The position numbers and the translations under genes are program-made. Source: Gnetum montanum (Eukaryota; Streptophyta; Gnetopsida; Gnetales; Gnetaceae). Taken from it: 64,000 nt of DNA. Under the pieces are notes generated by a model. It did no database searches. It was given only the letters and a program-made list of their open reading frames with translations, and was not told where the DNA came from. How positions within the stretch are numbered: position 1 is the first letter of the stretch; every line of letters begins with the position of its first letter. The stretch covers positions 427,326 through 491,325 of the forward strand of contig MNCI01002869.1 of assembly GCA_015680685.1 (NCBI GenBank). The letters run 5' to 3'. Shown here piece after piece: positions 57,926 to 64,000 of this stretch.

Positions 57926-58048
57926 ATGGCCACCAATGCTAACCATTCTAAGCCCTTAGTTCCTTTGCTTTTTATTTTTTGTTTGTTTTACACATTTTTG
58001 TTTCACACATTGTTCATCTTTACTTATTTTTGTTTTACACCATTGTAA
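57926..58048 (+). CDS. Small hydrophobic ORF after pol, element A copy
   Basis: ATG at 57926 gives MATNANHSKPLVPLLF and a 40-residue protein whose remainder is almost all Phe, Leu, Ile, Tyr and Thr. The ATG used in B, F and G is GTG here (57917-57919), three codons upstream. A pyrimidine-rich tract ending 'ccttccaattcag' precedes it, similar to a 3' splice site. Unproven; see the finding on this frame. Confidence 0.3.
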   Translation: MATNANHSKPLVPLLFIFCLFYTFLFHTLFIFTYFCFTPL

Positions 58049-59850
58049 AAATTTTTACTATTTCTTTGTTTGATTTATTCTTATTCATCACATACTAAGT
58101 GCTCACGATGGTGGGTTATATTATAATAAGTGTTGATTGCTAATGTTTGGTTTTTACCCTTGACTTTCAATGTTGATGCTAAGATATGATTTCTTTTGAT
58201 AAAATAAGAAATGAGCCCATGTCACCCAATTATCCATGCAACTTTATGATCTCCCTTGTTTTGAAAATGTACTGCCCCTTTTCTAAGAAAACTTATTAAT
58301 GAATCGGTGCCTTAGTACTCTTCGAACCAAGGAAAGATTCAAATGGATGGAAAAGGATGTGATCTCAAGGGGATTCCACACATTTGTGCTAGTTATTCTC
58401 TGGGGTACTTGGATGTTTTTCATAAAGTCCTCTATCATTCCTCTTTCAACTAATATATCAGGAAGTTGACTAAATCAAATAAGTCTTTCATGGTGTGATT
58501 CTCACAAAAAAAAAAACTAGTGAGAATTCAAAGCACACCCCTTAAACATAATAAAGAAACATGGGCTACAAGCATTGGTTATGGCATTGGAGAGACATGT
58601 TAGCCATGCTTGAAGGTTCCCTCTTACTAAGGCCCTTTCTCAATTTCTACTGCTCTATCTTTCTCTTGTTGGAATAGTGGTGACTCTGTGGACGCATTCT
58701 TGTTACTTCGGGAGGATGGGTTGGTCAAGTGTGTTGATGCCAAGTCACTGGATGTGGATAGTTGAATCTAGATTTGGACAGAATTTTATTAATTCACCTT
58801 AACCACATATTACACAAGGGTCTTTGCACCACCTTAATTTTGGGACTCCATCCCATTCTCTCCTCTTTTTTCATATTGCTTTCCACATTCCACCTCATTG
58901 CCAGTTTTATGATGAGTCTATATCTTGGTTGATGCATTGTTAGTATTCAGTAAAACTCTTGTGGGTAAGTTCTTAACCTTTGTTTCCATATGTCATTCTA
59001 AGAGCCTATGGACTCTTTGGTTTGTAGGTTTGATAGGGCATTCAAGGCATGAGCCTGCTTTGGGGAGGATCCACTAGCATTCCTTTTTGGTGCAATTATT
59101 AAGCTCTTTCCCTTCAACATTTCTCGTAATCAACTATTTATCATTCACCCCATAAATGACATCTATTTTTGCTTTTGTTTTATTTTCTTCATCATTGTTA
59201 TTTCTCTTATCCTTCTTGTTCTTTAAATTTTCCCACCCTATTGCTACTAGAGGTTTGCTCTTAGTTGTGGGGGCCCTGTCATAAATTTTTCCATTCCATA
59301 ATTATCTTACCCCTACACCTTGGGTAGTTATCAGTCATAAACCTCTAACCTAGTATCTACCATACCCACAACCTAGCCAATGTTCTTTATATCGAGGCAA
59401 GGTATCAGCTACATTGGGTTTTATCTACCATTGCTAATCTATGAGTTTGTTGTGTGTGCAGATGGTGATTACATGAACAATGGACTAGGATAAGAGGGAG
59501 CACTCAAGATGAACTAGAGCTGGAGCGTTTACACAAGGAACAAGTTTGGACATGTGGCTATGGATGAACAATGGTGTGCACAATATCGACATCGATAGTA
59601 ATGTGTCTTATTTTCTCTCTCACACACACACTCTCTCTCTCTTCAAGCTGTCGAATGAGGGTTTGAATGTCATCTATGTATAGTGTTCACCACAATGGGC
59701 ATAAACACCAATGTTGTAATATAATTTCCAATCCATTTCCTTGGAACTTTGAGTCTATCATCCCATGTCATCATCAATTTTCATTCAGTCAGTAATTCCA
59801 TACCTTCCCAATATTTTAAAAGGAACTCAAGGACGAGTTTTCATTTAGTT
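58049..59850 (+). repeat. 3' non-coding region of element A
   Basis: About 1.8 kb without supportable coding. It contains 'gtgtgatctcaaggggattc'-type, 'tctttcatggtgtgattctcac', 'attcaaagcacaccccttaaaca' and 'gggctacaagcattggttatgg' blocks shared with B, F and G. A CA/CT microsatellite is at 59610-59643. Confidence 0.7.
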
Positions 59851-59859
59851 GTGAGGGTA
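59851..59859 (+). promoter_or_regulatory. Polypurine tract of element A
   Basis: GTGAGGGTA lies immediately upstream of the 3' LTR; element B has ATGGGGGTA at the same place. It would prime plus-strand synthesis. Confidence 0.6.
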
Positions 59860-60676
59860 TGATGAGCCACAATATCAGGCCCGTGATATTGAATCCTACC
59901 AAGTGATATTGAACATTTGATATTAAGAATTATCTCGTTGCCTATAAATAAGAGGTGGGCACACTTGGTTTGGCAATTAGTTTCTTAGTCCCTTACCTGA
60001 ACTCTTATAGTTTCTCCCTCTTAGAGTTAGAATTATTTCTGAGTGCCCAAAGTAGGAGTCACAAAGCAAATAGATCTTTATTTGAGCATTGTGTACCTAA
60101 GCACACCTTGTGTCCAAAAATAAAGACAAACTTTGTGATAAACCTTGCAACATTTAGAATAGCTTATCTCTCACCCTTAATGTTATTTACAGATCTTTAA
60201 TGCTTTCATTAGTTAATTAATGTTGTTTTTATTGATTTATTGATTTTCACAAGTAAGCACACTCAGTACAACAACTTCGAACATGCGTGAAATACTTGGT
60301 AACCCAATAACGATTAGTGTTTGGTAATCCCAATAGTGTTGCATTGGTTCAGGATGTGTACAGAAAGTGGGAACGAATGCTAGTGTTAGAACTAGTTAGG
60401 ACCTAGCTTATTAGTTAATTTAAATGAGTTATTCAATTAATTCACTTCTTCCCTGTTTAGCACTAGGACATAAAACATAAAAAGCATAAAAATCATATAC
60501 CTCAAGTTTACTTAACCATACAATCATGCCATACAAGTAAACTTGGGAAGACAACAATCACCTAACCCATCCTTATTCTGTGAAGGTGCATAAGCACTTA
60601 GTCCTTAGAGTTCAACCGAATCACTCATATGCTCGTATTTGTATAGTTGAGCGTAGAGGTACCTCATCGCTTATCA
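59860..60676 (+). repeat. 3' LTR of element A
   Basis: It starts TGATGAGCC, ends CGCTTATCA, and is uninterrupted (817 bases). TATAAATA is at 59943, the R motif at 60041-60060, the poly(A) stem at 60076-60125. It gives the template for how the 5' LTR looked before B inserted. Confidence 0.9.
60076..60125 (+). promoter_or_regulatory. Poly(A)-signal stem, 3' LTR of A
   Basis: CTTTATT (60076-60082) and AATAAAG (60119-60125) pair exactly, as in the 5' LTR. Confidence 0.55.
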
Positions 60677-60681
60677 AATAT
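60677..60681 (+). repeat. Target-site duplication of element A, right copy (AATAT)
   Basis: AATAT directly after the 3' LTR; identical to 46405-46409. Confidence 0.85.
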
Positions 60682-61136
60682 GCATAATGTTGAATATAAT
60701 GTATATTTGACATTTGTCATAATATCCAAGAACAAGATGTCACTAATGCACCAACTACTTCAATTACCAAAACAAAAACAACAACATCAAGTACATATGA
60801 TGATAAAAAACTACTACTCATAAAAAGGATAAAGATTAAGAAATAGAACATAGTTCAAGAAGTTTTTATAAATACAAATAGAAAAACATAGCAATAAGCA
60901 TTTAGTAGCATAACACTATTTCAAAAGTAGTACAAACTCTAAATTTTTCCTATACATCTAATCCTATTATAGAGGGTTACTTGGAAAAAATTTATAAGGA
61001 ATAACAAATTGACATTGTGAGCATATCTAAGTTTACAAGAAATACGTAATGTACTATCACATAAGATAAATAATGAAAAGAATGAGTTACTGATCAAGAT
61101 TTTAAAATTCACAACTACCATAGCTTACAACATGAT
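60682..61136. other. Flank between elements A and C
   Basis: AT-rich DNA without recognised content. Joined to the left flank at 46404 it is the pre-insertion locus of A. Confidence 0.4.
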
Positions 61137-61164
61137 TGATGAGATGCGATATTGCATGCACTGT

Positions 61165-61184
61165 GATATCGTGTACACGATATC
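61165..61184. promoter_or_regulatory. 20-base perfect palindrome at U3 tip of C
   Basis: GATATCGTGTACACGATATC equals its reverse complement. Three further GATATC/GATATT words lie within 80 bases. It is upstream of the TATA box by about 55 bases, where enhancer elements of an LTR are expected. Confidence 0.7.
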
Positions 61185-61367
61185 GTGGCCATCGCCTGTG
61201 ATATCGTGTACGTGATATTGCGGTCTGCTGCCAAATCTATAAATAAGAGGCGGCAGTCCCCTCATTTCTCATCCTAGGCTTAAAGTAGGAAAACTCTAGT
61301 AGTTTGATCACTCCAGAGATAGAATATTTTCCATGTGCCCGCAGTAGGAGTTCCCAAGTGAACGGAT

Positions 61368-61418
61368 CTTTATTCGAGCAAGTTTGTACCTGAACGCAAG
61401 TTGTGTATGGAAATAAAG
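61368..61418 (+). promoter_or_regulatory. Poly(A)-signal stem, LTR of C
   Basis: CTTTATT (61368-61374) pairs with AATAAAG (61412-61418). Confidence 0.55.
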
Positions 61419-61494
61419 ACGAGCTTTGTGGATAAACCTTGCAGTGCATGGAATAGGATTTATTACTTGTTATTTATTACCTACATTAGCGTGG

Positions 61495-61704
61495 CATGAG
61501 TACGACTTGATTACAAGCATTGACGAATGTGTACAGCTAATCAAGGAATCGGCTACTCATCGCGATTAGTCTCTCTCACCCTCAACTCCTAGAATGCAGG
61601 ATGAGTACGACTTGATTATGAGCATCTATGGATGTGTACGGCTAGTCAAGGAATTGGCTGATCATCATGTTTAGGCTAGTTAAGTGCCTCAGTACGACCA
61701 CTTC
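61495..61704 (+). repeat. 105-base tandem duplication within the LTR of C
   Basis: 'gagtacgacttgatta' starts at 61498 and again at 61603. Both units continue with 'gtgtac.gct..tcaaggaat.ggct..tcatc'. The units differ at several positions, so the duplication is older than this copy. A and B have no counterpart. Confidence 0.8.
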
Positions 61705-62089
61705 GAGCACGTGCATTACGTGTGGTGATCCTAGTAACGATTAGCGTTTGGTAGCCACAGTTGCATAGTTTAGGGTGTGTACGGTAAGTGGGAACGGATG
61801 CTGATGCTAGTTAATTTAGACTTAGTCCTTAGTTAGAGTTAGTTAGCTCTCTCAACTCTTCACCTTGATAGCATAGGAGAAAAACCATAAAAGACCATAA
61901 AAATCATATACCTCAGACTTACTTAACCATACACCGTGACAATAACAAGTAAGTCTGGGAAGACAACAAATGATTAACCCCAAGTGTTCCATGGGGCGTT
62001 TAGGCATTTAGTCTATGGAGTTCAAATGAATTACGTGTGCTACGCTCATTTCGTATGGTTGAGTGTAGGGGTACCTCGGCACTCATCAT

Positions 62090-62107
62090 TGGCACCGTTG
62101 TCGGGGA
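62090..62107 (+). promoter_or_regulatory. Primer-binding site of element C (tRNA-Asp type)
   Basis: TGGCACCGTTGTCGGGGA. The reverse complement of the 3' end of plant tRNA-Asp(GUC) is, from memory, TGGCGCCGTTGCCGGGGA; two transitions separate them. This is the best-preserved PBS in the window and assigns the primer of the whole group. Confidence 0.8.
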
Positions 62108-62232
62108 CTAAGTGTTTGTGCACTGAATAGAACATAAGGGATATCACTCACATTGTTGTGAGCCTTAACGAACCTTCAGGTTAATCAAAAGAAAGAAATT
62201 TTATATAACGGTAAATTAGCACACTAATAATA

Positions 62233-64000
62233 ATGCCTTCTTCTCATAAGAGCAACTCACCACCTAAGGACCATACATGAGATAGTCGGCAACATAAAAA
62301 ACATAAACCAAATTAGCCAAGTCCTAAATAATACAAGATATTTTATACTCATCCCGATGAGTATATTCTAGACTTCACTTTTATCCTCCATCAAGACAAG
62401 CAGCTGCAATGGAGAGATTTGCAAGGTAACATTGTGTTATCCCTAAATCGATCAGTCCCTCAGATGCTTTTCCATGCCTTGGCACAGATTGGCATGCAAG
62501 AATTATATGTTGAATACATTGCGGAGGACTTTGACATGAGGGATTATTATCCCATAGATGCCCAACATATGAGGGACTTAAGGTAGGAGAGTCAACATGC
62601 ACTTTTGAAGGGCAAGGTCCTGCACATCCTTAGTGAAATAGGAGATGAGTAACCCCTTATCATGGGTTCTTTAACAAAATATGTTCCCCCTCCTAATGAT
62701 GATGAGGAGGTTGGGTATCAAAACCTACGATCAACGATACATATCCCTGGTTCTGATGCCCGTGAATACCAACTATTCACAGAGGGAACAACCACTAATG
62801 CTAAGGATGGGCACTTAGATCATCACCATGATCGGGGCCGTAGCAGCCGAAGAGAAGGCAAGAAACATCATCATGGTGATGGTTCCCCTTCTCCTTGTCC
62901 TTCTTCACATCGCTCACCCTTCCTTCCACATCTGGGTGCAACCACCATAAACATAAAGGTGAGGATAAAAGTAAGAAGGACAAAAGACCTCGACGGAAAA
63001 GTTGAGAGAGAGGACAAGGGCAAGGATGTAGGGAGAGTAGGAAACAACGTAGACATCACAGGCATCATAAAAGAGATGATCATGACAAACCCCTACTCGC
63101 AACCCAAAGAATGCTTGACATAATGGAGGCAGTTAGGATTTCTGTAAGGAATTTAAAGGATAGTCAAATCAAACAATTAGAAATGAACAACATCCCATGA
63201 TTTGAAGGGGGATACAATGCTAATCCAAAAAATCATTTACAGGCATTCCACGATGCCTGTGCCTTGCAGAATATAGAAAATGAGTGGAAAAAAATTAAGT
63301 TGTTCCCAAGGACACTCACCAAGGAAGCAGAGAGCTAGTACCCGTCCTTATAACCAAAAACCATCAGGAGGTGGAGTACGATGCTAGAAATCTTCAACGA
63401 AAAGTATCAAACGTACTCTAGAGTGTCCAATTTGCGTAAGCAGATACAAGGTTGGAAGCAAGGTACATATGAATCCTTGGATGCTGCCATGGCCTGCTAC
63501 TACACATTGTTACATTGTTGCCCAGGCCATGTGTACGCTCAGCAGGATCAACTTTGCCACATCGTGGATGGGCTAAGGCATGAAACTAGAAGAACCCTTG
63601 GAACTTATGCCCAAGGGAGACTCTCACAACTTAGAGCCCATAAAGTACGTAGCTTGTTGGAACAAGTAGCAAAAGAAGAGGGTGAGCTACGCAAAAGGAA
63701 AAGTGTGGAAGAATACAACCGTGATCCCTCCCTTCAAAAGAAGGAAGTGAAATTTTGTGATGAAGAGGATGAGTCACCACTCGAAGAGTTGGTGAATAGA
63801 AAGACCTTCCCACTTCAAAAACTCACAACCGAAATAGCGGCTACAGTAGATGACGTATGGAGTTCCTTAGACTCTAAAATTGAAACTATCTTAAAAATTG
63901 TAGAAGAGTCTAAGGTTGAACAAAGTAGTGACAAAGGTAAGAAAAAGTGGAGAGATATAAGCCCTGCACATAACAAGGGTAAGGGGAAAATCACTAACTC
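62233..64000 (+). pseudogene. gag of element C (runs off the window)
   Basis: The frame starts MPSSHKSNSPPKDH, meets a TGA, then FTFILHQDKQLQWRDLQGN, NRSVPQMLFHALAQIGMQEL, DYYPIDAQHMRDLR, a His/Arg/Ser-rich linker (62810-63060), the core LDIMEAVRISVRNLKDSQIK with MNNIP*FEGGYNANPKNHLQ and AFHDACALQNIENEWKK, and KIKLFPRTLTKEAES*Y. From about 63370 the frame is open: YQTYSRVSNLRKQIQGWK, ESLDAAMACYYTLLHCC, GLRHETRRTLGTYAQGRLSQ, LLEQVAKEEGELRKRKSVEE and so on to the edge. Only a few stops and shifts separate it from an intact gene. It is the reference for reading the other gag relics. Confidence 0.8.

Larger units (their letters stand above)
46410..60676 (+). mobile_element. Element A: full-length Athila-type gypsy retrotransposon, interrupted by element B
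   Basis: The element has a 5' LTR split by B, a tRNA-Asp-type PBS, gag, protease, RT, RNase H, integrase, a small hydrophobic frame, about 1.8 kb of 3' non-coding DNA, a polypurine tract and a 3' LTR, with AATAT on both sides. About 9.9 kb is its own sequence and about 4.35 kb is element B. Coding parts carry many stops and altered catalytic residues, so it is not autonomous now. The LTR pair differs at many sites by eye, implying an old insertion. Confidence 0.9.
61137..62088 (+). repeat. 5' LTR of element C (Athila-type gypsy)
   Basis: It starts TGATGAGATGCGATATT and ends CACTCATCA (952 bases). The U3 tip has a 20-base perfect palindrome (61165-61184). TATAAATA is at 61238, the R motif at 61333-61352, AATAAA at 61412. 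A stretch of about 105 bases is repeated in tandem near 61498-61700. It is longer than the LTRs of A and B because of this repeat. The matching 3' LTR is beyond the window. Confidence 0.85.

Noticed and set aside
59610-59643. CA/CT-rich run as a regulatory GAGA-type element
   Set aside because: A simple microsatellite in the 3' non-coding part of A; absent from the other copies at this place.

Overview
The window looks like a piece of a large, gene-poor plant nuclear genome. Gymnosperm or conifer is my best guess, and that is an inference from long, old, heavily mutated LTR retrotransposons and one intronless PPR-type gene relic. I see no intact host gene. Almost everything recognisable is retrotransposon sequence, mostly one Ty3/gypsy superfamily lineage of Athila type. 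Its marks are LTRs with a TGATGAG...CTCATCA inverted terminus, a primer-binding site (PBS) complementary to tRNA-Asp, gag and pol in the order protease, RT, RNase H, integrase, and a long non-coding 3' region. I label the copies A, B, C, D, F, G, H and K.

Layout. 1-1001: minus-strand LTR of K with the first codons of its gag. 1002-5015: element J, a non-autonomous LTR element (two LTRs, gag-like debris, a 143-bp tandem repeat). 5230-6938: a PPR (PLS/E-type) pseudogene with one stop and one frameshift. 7783-8110: a Helitron-like N-domain fragment. 8880-9591: a probable Copia-like LTR end and PBS. 10700-13450: old copy H. 13480-13725: minus-strand protease relic. 13744-17375: element I (LTR, gag with zinc knuckle, protease, truncated 3' LTR). 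18320-22300: copy G, lacking pol. 25239-33660: copy F with gag and pol. 34370-35420: gag-like relic of another element. 35740-40236: minus-strand copy D. 40237-44610: 3' half of a chromovirus-like gypsy pol (E), split by a 2.77-kb solo-LTR-like insertion. 44640-46100: minus-strand LINE RT. 46410-60676: element A, flanked by AATAT duplications, with element B (47029-51376) inserted in its 5' LTR. 61137-64000: 5' half of copy C, the best-preserved gag.

How the parts relate. B inserted after A; the solo LTR inserted after E; D lies against the broken RNase H of E. The pol genes are dead: RT and integrase catalytic acids are changed and in-frame stops mostly sit where Gln or Trp is expected, as deamination of methylated cytosine would give. 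B and G have lost RT-RNase H-integrase, with junctions near the same point. The most interesting signals are non-coding or small features shared by copies: a poly(A)-signal stem in the LTR, a conserved R-region motif, palindrome arrays at the tip of U3, and a small hydrophobic reading frame just after pol. I did not find a complete new system such as a defence locus or gene cluster.
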